This document shows, one piece after another, positions 33,997 to 44,271 of a stretch of 64,000 nt of DNA (within the stretch, counting starts at the first letter, position 1; each line of letters opens with the position of its first letter). The position numbers and the translations under genes are program-made. This DNA comes from Xylogone sp. PMI_703. Taxonomy: Eukaryota > Ascomycota > Leotiomycetes. Under the pieces are notes generated by a model. That model saw nothing but the letters and a program-made list of their open reading frames with translations. It was not told the origin of the DNA and did no database searches. The stretch covers positions 7,688,001 to 7,752,000 of the forward strand of contig JAJTUQ010000002.1 of NCBI GenBank assembly GCA_021399445.1, read 5' to 3'.

Positions 33997-34518
33997 CTAT
34001 TCGTCGGCATCATATTTGACCATTACTTGGCGCTTTTCCAGAGCCTCTTCATCAGCGTCATATTTGACCATGACCTGACGCTTCTCTGCAGTGTCCTCAT
34101 CCGCATCGTACTTAACCATGACCTGACGCTTCTCAATGGCGTCTTCGTCTGCATCGTATTTAACCATAACTTGACGTTTCTCTGTAGTATCTTCGTCTGC
34201 GTCATATTTGACCATGACTTGTCGTTTCTCTGCAGCGTCCTCCTCCGCTTCATACTTCACCATGACCTGACGTTTCTCCTGAGCATCTTCATCAGCGTCG
34301 TACTTGACCATGACCTGACGTTTTGCAACGGTGTCCTCGTCAGCATCATATTTAACCATGACTTGGCGTTTCTCTGGAACATCCTCGGCATCATATTTCA
34401 CCATCACCTGCCGTTTGATGTAAGCTGGGGCAGCGGAGATGCCAGATATTGGCACGGCGACGGCATTTTGCATCAAAACTGCAAGGCTGAAAAAAGTAAA
34501 AGTGCTGGCTCCCTTCAT
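33997..34518 (-). CDS. Repeat-containing secreted RiPP precursor (dikaritin type)
   Basis: This intronless gene encodes 173 residues. A signal peptide (MKGASTFTFFSLAVLMQNAVA) is followed by nine repeats starting at residues 35, 50, 66, 82, 98, 114, 130, 146 and 162. Each begins with the dibasic Kex2 site KR and the invariant hexapeptide QVMVKY. An acidic stretch (DADED or close) and two variable residues follow, usually then Glu before the next KR. The last copy ends at the stop. This plan (signal peptide, KR-separated near-identical cores each with one Tyr) is that of dikaritin precursors such as those of ustiloxin and phomopsin, and six UstYa-like genes surround it. Only the linkers vary, so selection appears to hold QVMVKYD. 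Which residues form the final product is unknown. A general Kex2-processed repeat protein is the alternative. Confidence 0.9.
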   Translation of the reverse strand: MKGASTFTFFSLAVLMQNAVAVPISGISAAPAYIKRQVMVKYDAEDVPEKRQVMVKYDADEDTVAKRQVMVKYDADEDAQEKRQVMVKYEAEEDAAEKRQVMVKYDADEDTTEKRQVMVKYDADEDAIEKRQVMVKYDADEDTAEKRQVMVKYDADEEALEKRQVMVKYDADE

Positions 34519-35744
34519 TTTGTCAAGTTGTGGTGTAAAATGGGCTATACTTTGGTGTATCGGAGATGTTAAGAATTAAATAGATGGATCGGAGATGTGT
34601 CTTGAAATGATGAAGAGAAAGGAGATGGAAATGCTGGACAGGATATATAGAGGTGCTCTAGAACGCTTACGCGTGGTATCTTGGTAGAAATTTGTGTAGA
34701 CGTTAGGATTGAATTACAGGTTAATACTTCTCTTGATGCTTTCAGTTTAGTTTGGATATGTCTATGGCTGAAATCAGTCGCTGACCGCGCGCGTAACGTT
34801 TCTCACTATTGCCGTATGGAAAGTTTGTACCACGATTAAGAGTTGAAGCGATCATTACCTCAAGGGGCTGTTACTTCAAAAAAAACTTGCGTGCTTACGA
34901 AACACGGAATCTCCAGTTTACTCAGGCCTATTACAGAGAGGTGAAAATGTCACGAATGCGTTAACCGCGCGGAATGTATGTACAAATGTTTGAAGAAATT
35001 ATTCCTTAGCTTAGTGCTGCTCAGACTGTAGATGTAATGATTAGTTTGTGCTCTGGGCCGCGCGAAACAATTTTCGGAACTAAGTGCCAGTTAACTTCCT
35101 CAATGTAGTCGAGGGTGTACTCAAACCAAGCTCTGCAGTTATGTGATTTATCCTCCCCGTGTAGCCAATGGAAACCAAGGCTGCCGCAGATGAACTGAAG
35201 TGTGAAGATGCATTATGGACAAAATTTTTGTCTATTCATGTATAATTAAATTACCGTGCTAGTTTGCATGTTAGTCTCAAGAGACCACCTGTGAATAGAG
35301 GGTGTTGAATGTCAATTTTATGATTTTAACAATAACACGATTAATGTTTTCATAAATTACTCGTTTCATAAGAGCTGAGAGAAAAGTCCAAAAACTCGGG
35401 GGTTCACAAAACAAGACCCTCTTCAGTAGTATGTAACAATCTCAGAAGCTTTTTATGGCCTTATTGGTCGAGCTTCACCCTGTTCAAGAGCTTGTCCGAC
35501 GTAATACAAATCGAGCTCATTTCATTTAATAGAGTATTTAGATATTGAAATTTAATATATACAATCTCCGGCACACCCATAAGCTCGCGAGTAAATGAGT
35601 CTTCGGGAGAGACGGTAAAACGATTCAACAAACAAAGCATATATTTGATAAGGATGCGATATCGTGCAAGTAAAAGTCATATCTCAATGATTTAAAATAG
35701 AAAAACTTCTGACCAGATATGAGCAAAGTATCGGCAAAATCATA
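34519..35744. other. Intergenic, promoter of the precursor
   Basis: No gene is seen in this 1.2-kb region. Besides the CCGCGCGG-type sites it has a direct repeat CGGAGATGT at 34561-34569 and 34590-34598, close to the precursor start. Confidence 0.55.
34795..35065 (-). promoter_or_regulatory. CCGCGCGG-type sites upstream of the precursor
   Basis: A perfect CCGCGCGG is at 34965-34972. One-mismatch copies are at 34795-34802 (CCGCGCGC) and 35058-35065 (CCGCGCGA). They lie 277-550 bp upstream of the precursor start and probably mark the binding region of the cluster regulator. Confidence 0.55.
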
Positions 35745-36461
35745 TCATTCGCTCCCATTATCTACACGACAACTAGAAAACCAGGGGTAGTTCTTCGTGA
35801 AATATCGGTTTAGTACTTCCTCGCTTGCACCGACATACTTCAAGAGAAAAGCAGTACAATGCTTCGTATGCCCATAGCTTCTTGTGACATCATCTGTTAT
35901 TCTCCAACCATTGTCCAAACCCCAATGTAACCTACGCCAAATGAGTGCACAATGCACCACGTGTTCCCTTATTGTAGTCCAGTATGGCTCCTCTGACATC
36001 TCATCTAGACTTAGTATCTGCGTACCCTGACGGTCTCTGGATCCCATCCAAGGGGTCAGAGACATATATTCCTGGATTTCTGCGTCATTGAAGCATGGTG
36101 CCGGTACCCAGCCAACTGTTAGAGGGTCATATTTGCATCCTAGTATTCGTGCTTCAGCAGTGGAGTTACCGCAGTGAAGGATGGAGGTTGCGGAGGAGTA
36201 ATTGTCAATCTGATCAAGACAGATGGTAGATTTGTAGTGCTGGAAAAGGTACAATCCAAACGTCCATACGATGGAGGTAATGACGGTTGTTGCTATGATA
36301 AGAACAGCTTTGCGGTATAAGGATAATCTCGCGTCGCCACGGCTATCAGTCTCTGTATTATCGGGCTTCTCGCCGATTAAGCTATAAGTTGGATTCGCAT
36401 CGTCTCTGGAAGTGTTAATTGGAAAAATGAATTTAAACATTCTGTGATGAAATCGAGCCAT
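35745..36461 (-). CDS. UstYa-like HxxHC/HxxHC membrane protein C
   Basis: This single-exon gene encodes 238 residues from the ATG at 36461; the longer frame would need GTG. One membrane segment (VLIIATTVITSIVWTFGLYLF) leads to a lumenal domain with EHVVHCALIWRRLHWG and, about 40 residues later, GHTKHC. The spacing and the WRR context differ from classic UstYa, but proteins of this plan (HVxHC..MWRR..HTxHC) recur in fungal secondary-metabolite regions. The role as tailoring enzyme is inferred from the motifs and from its position between the precursor and UstYa gene D. Confidence 0.75.
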   Translation of the reverse strand: MARFHHRMFKFIFPINTSRDDANPTYSLIGEKPDNTETDSRGDARLSLYRKAVLIIATTVITSIVWTFGLYLFQHYKSTICLDQIDNYSSATSILHCGNSTAEARILGCKYDPLTVGWVPAPCFNDAEIQEYMSLTPWMGSRDRQGTQILSLDEMSEEPYWTTIREHVVHCALIWRRLHWGLDNGWRITDDVTRSYGHTKHCTAFLLKYVGASEEVLNRYFTKNYPWFSSCRVDNGSE

Positions 36462-37090
36462 GTGTATTTCACATATCACCCTAGAATATCTTTCAAGTGG
36501 TGATAAAGCTATCTGGCAGAAATTACGGAGAGATTGGGACGCTACTTAGGCCAGCTATTGATATTGCAAGGTGATGGCAGAAAACAAGGACTTCTAAGTG
36601 TCTTAATGCCTCATCCTACTTGACTGGACTACACTGCAAGCAACGCTTTACCCATGTCATATCACTGAATATGGCAATGGTGTGAGAGCCAGAGCTCAGC
36701 GATCCGCCTTGAGGCCTTATCGGGAATGGATCTCCGAATATTTGATTGGGTGATACTATACTCAGAGCCTGTTGAGCTTATGAGATTCTGGGAATGACAG
36801 AGTAGATGATTGTAAGATTAGGGTATTACGAGGTTCTTCTCAACGTGGTCGCTGTAAGTCTATTTTGGAATTTAAGCATTTTCTATTCCTCTACATTTGC
36901 TACCCATTTGTATCCAAGGGAACAATGTTTGAGGAGCTGATTATATTGACTGTACTCCGTAGGCTTCAGTGACAGATAAACAACTTCTCACTCAAACGTG
37001 GTGCTTATTACAATATCAACAGGAAGTATTCGATTAATGTTTTCCGTATTGGATATAACCCCATCTCATATTGCCCTATATTCTAGCTTC
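36462..37090. other. Intergenic, no gene seen
   Basis: Promoter region of gene C and 3' flank of gene D. No cluster octamer was found here. Confidence 0.5.
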
Positions 37091-37910
37091 CTACCTAGAA
37101 TGGTGATCATGAGCAGAAGTATGTACCATGGTAGCTGCCAGTGACTTCTCATATAGTTTGTTAGGATCTCGGCATTGATGCTGTACCATTCCATCGATAA
37201 GTAGGTCACCATTACTACCGACATGGACAGTCTCTAGAGTATCATCGGCGAGACAAAGAATGCTCTGTTCAATTTTAGTATTAGATACCAAATATCTCAA
37301 CTTCAGCAAACATCATTCATACCTGTCGTAGATAATCAAAGCAGTGCAGCCAATGTGCGGGACGCAAACTCCCAGCCTCTGAGTGACCTTGATGTTTTCC
37401 GCCGCTGGACTCTTGTAAGGCACTGCGAATCATCTGAAGGCAGTGAAGCTGGTGAAACATTGAAATTCCCCGAACGCGAGATGCAAATGCAATGTCATCA
37501 GTTGTACCATGATGAGACTCAATGATATGTGGCTCTTCAACTATCACAAATCCTCCGTTTGGAGTTAACAAATCTTCCCAGTATTTATCATCGGCTGGAT
37601 CTAAACTTTGATAATTGTTGTACTTTTGGAATGTAACTGATGTATCGTATATTTGAGGGCAAGTATGCTGGTGACCTCCAAGTGGTCCTGTAGCACCCCA
37701 AGAGCGCACATGGGAAGTAATAGGCTGACGGTTGAAGACTAGAGCTGAGAATAGAACGATGCTTACAATAACTGCAGCGATTGTGCGACCACGGAAAGCT
37801 GAATGAAAAGATGAACCCATGATGTCGATTCGAAATTCTTCAACATTTGAGCTTCGAAATTTAGTATAATTTTCAATTGATATGCTTTCGCGGTCAGTTG
37901 AAGCTAGCAT
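37091..37910 (-). CDS. UstYa-type (DUF3328) oxidase-like protein D
   Basis: Two exons (37910-37323 and 37264-37091) give about 253 residues. The order is cytosolic tail, membrane segment (TIAAVIVSIVLFSALVF), then a lumenal domain with FHQLHCLQMIRSAL and HWLHCFDYLRQ, the two family motifs. The usual C-terminal HTCRNW block is altered to VQHQCRDPNKLYE. The intron follows DYLRQ. A second in-frame ATG at 37820 would leave a short tail before the membrane segment. It probably takes part in oxidative modification of the precursor-derived peptide. Confidence 0.9.
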
Positions 37911-38544
37911 TATGTCTCTTCAAAGGAGTTACGAGCTTAAGGTGCAGCCGGGGTACCTGGATCACTTGTCGGGAAAGCATCGTCAGTAAAAGCTGCAGTA
38001 ACCCAAAGTAAATCCTGGTGGCGGCTCGCCATCCTCGGACAAAGTGCAGCCAATTACAAGCTGATCGAATTAGTATTAATCGTATCGCTAGAATCTGATC
38101 AATCACTTGGAATACACAAGTCCCTTCATACTGTAGCACGGTTATGGCCGTGATTATTGGAATGTATTCTGTTTTCAATGCAAGACAGGTGGTCGTCGTA
38201 CGCGTAATTCTCTATTGTTACAGGATTTTCACTTCAAAAGCACAACCCCGATTGGCTACTTTTTTTAATTGTTATAAGTTAGTATGTATGAATAGACATT
38301 CTTTGATAATGTGCTTTCTGTTGAATTATACCATGTTTATGTTGTAGATGTTCGTTTTATCGTTAAATCTCAAGATTACCAGGCTTATAGTAGTCCCGAG
38401 TCTCTGTACTTCGAGACACCTCGGCTAAGAAACCATACGAGCACAGCTACCCTGAACAAACACTGTCACTCGCAAAAACCTAAGAAGTCGGACAAACTTT
38501 TGTTGTAGCATCTGATTTGTGTATTTGACATCGTGGGTTTGCTC
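37911..38544. other. Divergent promoter of gene D and the peptidase
   Basis: No gene is seen. UstYa gene D and the S33 peptidase diverge from this AT-rich spacer. No CCGCGCGG was found in it. Confidence 0.5.
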
Positions 38545-40419
38545 ATGCAGACCATTGCAGTTCTTATCGCGCCCTTTCTCGCGCACATCGGCCTTTCGAG
38601 AGCAAACACGGGAGCTGATGACATCGCAGACCAATGGTCGCTCTGGGATCAGATATCACCGTCTACGGATCTGAATTTCTCCTCCTGCTACGATGGATTC
38701 GAGTGCGCGCGTCTGATACTACCACTTGATTGGGATGCTCCAGATGACCTATCTACTATCTCGATCGCTATTATCAAGCTTGCAGCTTCAGTGCCACCGT
38801 CACACCCAAGTTACGGTGACGCTATAATCACTAATCCTGGAGGACCGGGTGGCTCAGGAGTTCAATTTCTGCTCCAATTCGGGAGGCAAGTGCAGAGTAT
38901 CATCGAAACGGGTAGTCTGGCCACGCCAGATGCGGAAAGAGAAGCACCTAATACGGATCCTCGCCGGTACTTTGATATCATTTCCTTTGATCCACGGGGT
39001 GTATTATTCTCGTCCCCAAGTGCACTTTGCTTCACTGATCCTATAGTCAGAAGGATATGGGAGACCCAGAAGCATGCCCAGGGCAATCTCGATGACAATC
39101 CTGCCACTCAGCGGTCGATGTGGGCTAGGGCACGGGCCATGGGGAAGTTCTGCAATGCGAGCGGAAGAGAAGGAGAAGGACAAGCAGCCGAAACGGATAT
39201 CCGAAGGTTCATGAGCACAGAGCTAGTTGCTCGCGATATGCTGGCGATTACTGAAAGATTGGAGAAGTTATCTCACAGTTGCTGTGCTCTTTCAGATGGC
39301 GCCCAGTTTCCAGTAAAGCAAAAAGGAGATTCGCAGGTGGAAGCCAAAGGACCTATGCTCAATTACTGGGGAGTTTCATATGGCACGATTTTGGGCATGA
39401 CATTTGCTAGCATGTTCCCTCATAAAGTTGGTCGGATGGTGCTTGATGGTGTTATGGATCCTTATGACTACGTACGACAAGAGTGGAAACAAAACTTAAA
39501 TGATGCGGAAACAGTGATGAAGGCATTCTATCAACAATGTTTCAATGCCGGAGAGACTTGTGATTTATTTAATCCGCTTGGGCCACATGCTATCGAAGAC
39601 AACCTACTGGAAATACTGAAGAAATTGAAGGACCAGCCTTTGCCAGTATTAGGATCTTCGGATGCAATGGTGCCCGAAATTATCACCTATAGTGATGTTA
39701 AATGGCTGATATTTTTCAGCATATATGATCCAGTCGACAAGTGGCCACTCATGGCTAGGGCCCTATCACAACTACGTGAAGGAAATGCCACAGATTTAAT
39801 CAACCTCCTTGGATTTAAACGTCCTCTGCAACTGTCAACGTACTGTGGGCAAAATAATAAGACCAAAATCTCATATGAAGGATCCTTTGACGAGGTTGGC
39901 ATGGCCATCCTCTGCAGTGACGGCGATGATATGTCAAAGCAAACATTCGAAGATTTTCAGCTCTATCAGCAGCAACTGGAGCACCAGAGCCCTTCAATTG
40001 GAGCGATCTGGGCACGTATTAGGCTAGCTTGTACAGGATGGAAGATCAGATCTAAGAGTCGATTCACAGGACCATTTGAAGGAAATACATACTGGCCAAT
40101 ACTTTGGTTGGGTAACAGAGCTGATCCAGTGACACCAATCTCAAACGCGAAGCGTATGGCAAAATCTTTCCCGGGATCTGTGGTCTTACAACAGGAATGT
40201 GAAGGACATAACTCGTTTGCCGCACCATCAAAGTGTGTAAGAAGATATGTTAGTCAATATTTTAGCAGCGGCCGGCTCCCTCCAGCGAATACTGTGTGTG
40301 ATGTAGAAGCTAGGCCATTTCATAAGTCGGATGCAGTAAATCGTATGATGCATCCTATGCAATGTGATGGATCTTGCTCAAATATCTTAGTTATTGAAAA
40401 ACCCAGATTAGGCTGGTAA
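38545..40419 (+). CDS. Secreted S33 tripeptidyl-aminopeptidase-like hydrolase
   Basis: This single-exon gene encodes 624 residues starting with a signal peptide (MQTIAVLIAPFLAHIGLS). An alpha/beta-hydrolase domain shows the oxyanion segment NPGGPGGSG and the nucleophile elbow GVSYGT. The C-terminal TAP-like domain supplies the acid in GNRADPVTP and the His in CEGHNSF. This is the layout of tripeptidyl aminopeptidases of family S33. The gene lies among the UstYa genes, so it may trim peptides after Kex2 cleavage; that role is inferred. The ATG at 38545 is used since the frame upstream begins with GTG. Confidence 0.88.
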   Translation: MQTIAVLIAPFLAHIGLSRANTGADDIADQWSLWDQISPSTDLNFSSCYDGFECARLILPLDWDAPDDLSTISIAIIKLAASVPPSHPSYGDAIITNPGGPGGSGVQFLLQFGRQVQSIIETGSLATPDAEREAPNTDPRRYFDIISFDPRGVLFSSPSALCFTDPIVRRIWETQKHAQGNLDDNPATQRSMWARARAMGKFCNASGREGEGQAAETDIRRFMSTELVARDMLAITERLEKLSHSCCALSDGAQFPVKQKGDSQVEAKGPMLNYWGVSYGTILGMTFASMFPHKVGRMVLDGVMDPYDYVRQEWKQNLNDAETVMKAFYQQCFNAGETCDLFNPLGPHAIEDNLLEILKKLKDQPLPVLGSSDAMVPEIITYSDVKWLIFFSIYDPVDKWPLMARALSQLREGNATDLINLLGFKRPLQLSTYCGQNNKTKISYEGSFDEVGMAILCSDGDDMSKQTFEDFQLYQQQLEHQSPSIGAIWARIRLACTGWKIRSKSRFTGPFEGNTYWPILWLGNRADPVTPISNAKRMAKSFPGSVVLQQECEGHNSFAAPSKCVRRYVSQYFSSGRLPPANTVCDVEARPFHKSDAVNRMMHPMQCDGSCSNILVIEKPRLGW

Positions 40420-40548
40420 ATCCTAGCATCTATTGCTAGTGAGACCTTTAGATGATAGGTCATAAGTTTAATCGTGATCAAAAGTCCAGGTATTACTGCC
40501 CTCTACTGCATACAAGGTTTGATTCTAGTTATATTAAAGCTAAATTAT

Positions 40549-41740
40549 TTATATACCGTATCCCGTATCGTTCCTCTGCAATGCCCATTCATGTAGCTTG
40601 TCGTAGTTGCGACATGTATGGTGAATTTCCCAATTTGTCCTCCACTTTGGTGGATCATGTGTATAGTCGTGATAGACAGTTATGGGGGTCGTGTCTCCGT
40701 GGCACATTAGCACCTGGCGGAGATAATCGACGCAGTGGTCTATGGAGAAAAGTGGATTAGAATGTATTACATGACTAAAATGACACGAGTGGATGAGGCT
40801 TGAGGCTATTTCATTACCGAGGTGCATCTTTACTACGCTCTCCGGTTCATTGTATGGATTGACGTCACCATAGGCGACGTGACGAATTTGATCCTGCAAA
40901 CCCGGTTACAATGTAAGCAGATTAATTCAGACTGTAGTAAAAGGCGTGATAGTATTATCCAAAGCTATAACATACCAGACACTGATTGAAAGGTTAAGAT
41001 CATGTTAGCGGGAGTATAGCTAGAAGCTTATATACCCAGGACGATTTACGGAAGGAGGACTCACATGGATTTGATGGAACATGGCAATGACTACAATGTA
41101 ATTATCAGGATGTTCTAGGTCAAATGCTGTACTTGTCGGCAGTTGGGCATTCTCTGCTGCCGTCAATCGATAGATACCAACTATAGGCCACAGTTAGACG
41201 AGAGAGCAATTAATATGCCGAGTCGCTGATAACAGTAACCGACCATCTTGGAGCTGAAGCCATTTGCTGTTCGTTTCTGGAGATAGAGGGCCTTCGTAGG
41301 GATCAACGCTTATGTTTTGGTCATGAAAACCGCTACTTTTGAAGACAATATCCTCATACTCAATCCAACCTTCCACGGATTCTAAGGCTTTGTTAGCTAT
41401 CAAAAATCACTATGACTAATGCAGCATCCTCACTGTATAAGCGACAGTTTATCAGTTATACGTGCTGAAAGAAATGGCGAAACTCACCAAGCTCAGTGGG
41501 AAAGGCTTTGGGACACTTCGGACTCTCCTTGCTGAATAACAATGTGGTGTACATGGCGAGAACCACAAGATGAAGAAACCAGGGCAGATATGAACCCATA
41601 GTGCCACGCCGCGGTTTATTAGGGAATAAACGAGTCTGGTCAATCTCTTCGTCACGGTCGAGCCCGTGAATGTCCTTCAACAAACCAATCTCAGCAGATG
41701 ATCCAGACTCAGAAGACGTTCTATCGTTGAAAGCACCCAT
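40549..41740 (-). CDS. UstYa-type (DUF3328) oxidase-like protein E
   Basis: The gene is split into six exons. The product has a cytosolic tail, a membrane segment (LPWFLHLVVLAMYTTLLF) and a lumenal domain with both motifs, FHQIHC and HLDHCVDYLRQ. MCHGDTTPITVY and HHTCRNYDKLHEWA follow. The Cys-Leu of the first motif lies on a 6-base micro-exon bounded by good splice sites, and the second motif is restored only by removing an intron starting GTAATG. The C-terminus (RNDTGYGI) resembles that of gene F (RNTTGLLI), and the two genes diverge, so they are probably a duplicated pair under shared control. Confidence 0.88.
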
Positions 41741-42247
41741 AATATTGATGGAAACGAGGTTCTAACTCTCTTGGTAATGAATCGATGGTGAATAAGCCAG
41801 CAGCAACGGGTTTTATTAAGAGTTAACGACCCTTGATAGAAAACCACGAAACAGCTACACATCGCTTCAGGGGCAACACCCTCAAAGCATCTCAATTTTG
41901 CACCCTACTCGTGATCGGCGCCATAATAAGCTATCATAAGGCAGAGCGTATGACCAGCCTTTCAGAATACAAAGCTTTCCGCGCGGTTCTTGTTGAGGTA
42001 TAAAGGTAGTGATCTGCATTGGATATTGCCGAATTTATCAGTGGTAGGTTGGAACGAAGAACCCCTGTCAAGGGAAAGTCGAGCCGAGCTATTATTGAAG
42101 TCCAAGCTACTACATACAGTATTCACATATCGGTTCAATATGCTCGAATGCCATCTCTTGTATTGTCATCTCTTGTATTGTATTTTATTCGTGGTTATAT
42201 GGACTTATTCTGACCTTTTGTGGTCAAATTTGAAAACAAATTTCACC
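41741..42247. promoter_or_regulatory. Divergent promoter of UstYa genes E and F with CCGCGCGG
   Basis: The two start codons are 507 bp apart on opposite strands. A perfect CCGCGCGG lies at 41979-41986, nearly in the middle, placed to serve both genes. Confidence 0.6.
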
Positions 42248-43256
42248 ATGGACTCCGCTGCCACTGGACTTCTAGCGGATGAGGACCAGAAAACTAAAGA
42301 AGAAGCCTGGATCTACGATTTTGAGCAGAGGTTACTACGGCAAGAAGATATCCCTCTTTGGGGACGGATCGCAAATAATATATTCGCTTGGAAATGGCTG
42401 ATTCTAAACATGACTATTCTCATAGTCAACATCACACTCGTTGTGATACTTGTGCTAAACCAAACCATTCGATATCAACGTCTTGGACATGTCTCAGTGA
42501 GCAACTTCGGAGAAGATGAAATAATCTACGAAACTAGGAGGATGCATGCAAGTGGCTTTGAATTTCACTGGGCTGTCGAAGATAAGTCATACAACCTGTA
42601 TGAGGGACCTCCAACCCCTGAAAAAGACAAAGCATGGGACGACTTGATTCAAGGTTCGTCTTTCGATTCGTCCTCATCATTCTTACTCTATAATCATTTC
42701 GTCGATAAACGCAAACAAATATAATTCAGTACTAACAAGTGATTTTGCAGTTGGTATTGTGTCCCTCACCAGCGACGAGGCCGGACAGCTTGCCAATAAG
42801 ACGCTAGAAAATCCATTAGTCGAAGGAGAATATATGGTTGGCGTTGAGGTATTCCATCAGATACACTGTGTCGTAAGTCTACTTGCATGCGAAATGAAAA
42901 ACTTGATGTGCTGTGTCAGTACTAAACCACCTTGAACAGAATATTCTGCGCCACCAGGTCTATGAGCAGGCAACACCCTATAGCCAGAGGCCACGGAATG
43001 AGCGCGCACATATTGGTTGGTATTCTCTCGTCACTATTCTGAGACATAATCTAACGTTATAAATAAAGATCACTGCGTTGACAGTTTACGCCAGGTGATT
43101 ATGTGCCACGGCGACACAACACCGATGTCCCTAGTGAGAGATGAACGTGAGTCGCCACCATACTTTGTAATTTTTGAGACAGTTCACACTTGTCGAAATT
43201 GGGACTCAATATGGAACTGGGCAGTGAAGAGGAACACAACAGGTCTACTTATTTAG
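42248..43256 (+). CDS. UstYa-type (DUF3328) oxidase-like protein F
   Basis: Four exons (42248-42653, 42751-42872, 42940-43015, 43069-43256) give 263 residues. The order is cytosolic tail, membrane segment (LILNMTILIVNITLVVILVL), then a lumenal domain with YEGPPTPEKDKAWDDL, FHQIHCVNILR and HIDHCVDSLRQ. MCHGDTTPMSLV and HTCRNWDSIWNWA follow, the full UstYa pattern. The ATG at 42248 is preferred over in-frame upstream ATGs in the promoter. It forms the right edge of the UstYa block. Confidence 0.92.
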
Positions 43257-43464
43257 ATGTCAGTTATAATAATACAATGAAATTGGTGGTGATTCCAGAT
43301 GGCTGCGGCATATACCATCAATCAGACTGGATGATCAAAACATTTTGCAAGGTTTACAGCCATGAATATAATTATAGCATGCTCTGGTTTATAACACGCA
43401 TCTTGTAGCTGATATAACAAGCCTATTATTGCTGCCTACCTCATTACAATGGCAAATTTGTTCA

Positions 43465-44271
43465 CTATTTTGATAACCATTCATCCACAGTCAAGACCTC
43501 TTCCACAATAATTGGCCAGATGAGATCCGTTGCCGCGTCCTTGAGAGCGTTACTAAAACCGGCAGTTGCATCCTTACTTCACCAAAGTTAGAATCTCAAA
43601 TTGTCATTATCGGAACGTGCAACTTACATCAACGTGACAGTGTAGCCCCTAGAATTTGATCATGATTAAGTGAGCTCCTATGCAATAAATTTAAGAGCAC
43701 AGAGTAAAGAAACTCACAGTTCACCAGCATGACGTGCTGTGCTTTCTATGCAAGTATTCGCTACCATACCGGCGCATACAACGTGGGTAATATCGTGTTG
43801 GCGTAGCTCATATTCAAGGTCCGTATTTGCGAAAGAACTGAGATTGGTGCATCGAGGCATTAGCCAACACACTGATCAGAATAGTATATAATAGTGCACA
43901 ATGCTCCATGATTTGACTTACTTGCTGTTCCAGTGGCGAGCGACGACAGTGTCTCCATTTTTTAGGTCCGGCTTCAGCTCCTCAAGCACATCACCGCCCC
44001 AGGCGCCCACTTCGAACACATGGTCTCGCTGAATCATAACATGATTCTTCTTCATGTGCTTCCAGCCGGAAAACTTTCCCTCTTGGTAACCTTGATGGAG
44101 GCAATAGAAAATTGGGATATGTGCTTGACGCGCCTTTTTGATAAGCCTGAGCAGATTGGGCACGGCGTTTGAGGTCTCAATACTCTCCTTTAGCAAACCG
44201 TAGAGCTTCCCCTCGGGATGGACGAAGTCGTTAAGGGGATCAATAAGGATAAGAGCGGTATTCTGAGCCAT
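43465..44271 (-). CDS. Isochorismatase-like cysteine hydrolase
   Basis: This four- or five-exon gene encodes roughly 190 residues. The N-terminus (TALILIDPLNDFVHPEGK) holds the catalytic Asp, and CAGMVANTCIESTARHAGEL holds the nucleophilic Cys; the Lys of the triad is probably in the DHVFEVG to NSK segment. The C-terminal part includes DATAGFSNALKDAA. The family hydrolyses amide or vinyl-ether bonds in small molecules. It borders UstYa gene F, but no cluster motif was found upstream, so membership of the cluster is uncertain. Confidence 0.85.

Noticed and set aside
33997..34518. Alpha-pheromone precursor
   Set aside because: Pheromone precursors also have KR-separated repeats, but their cores are Trp/Pro/Gly-rich. 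QVMVKY-DADED does not resemble them, and the neighbours are UstYa genes.
33877..34572. Long plus-strand open frame with repetitive hydrophobic sequence
   Set aside because: It is the complement of the repetitive precursor gene. It stays open because the 48-bp repeat has no stops on that strand. The minus-strand reading has the signal peptide and Kex2 sites.
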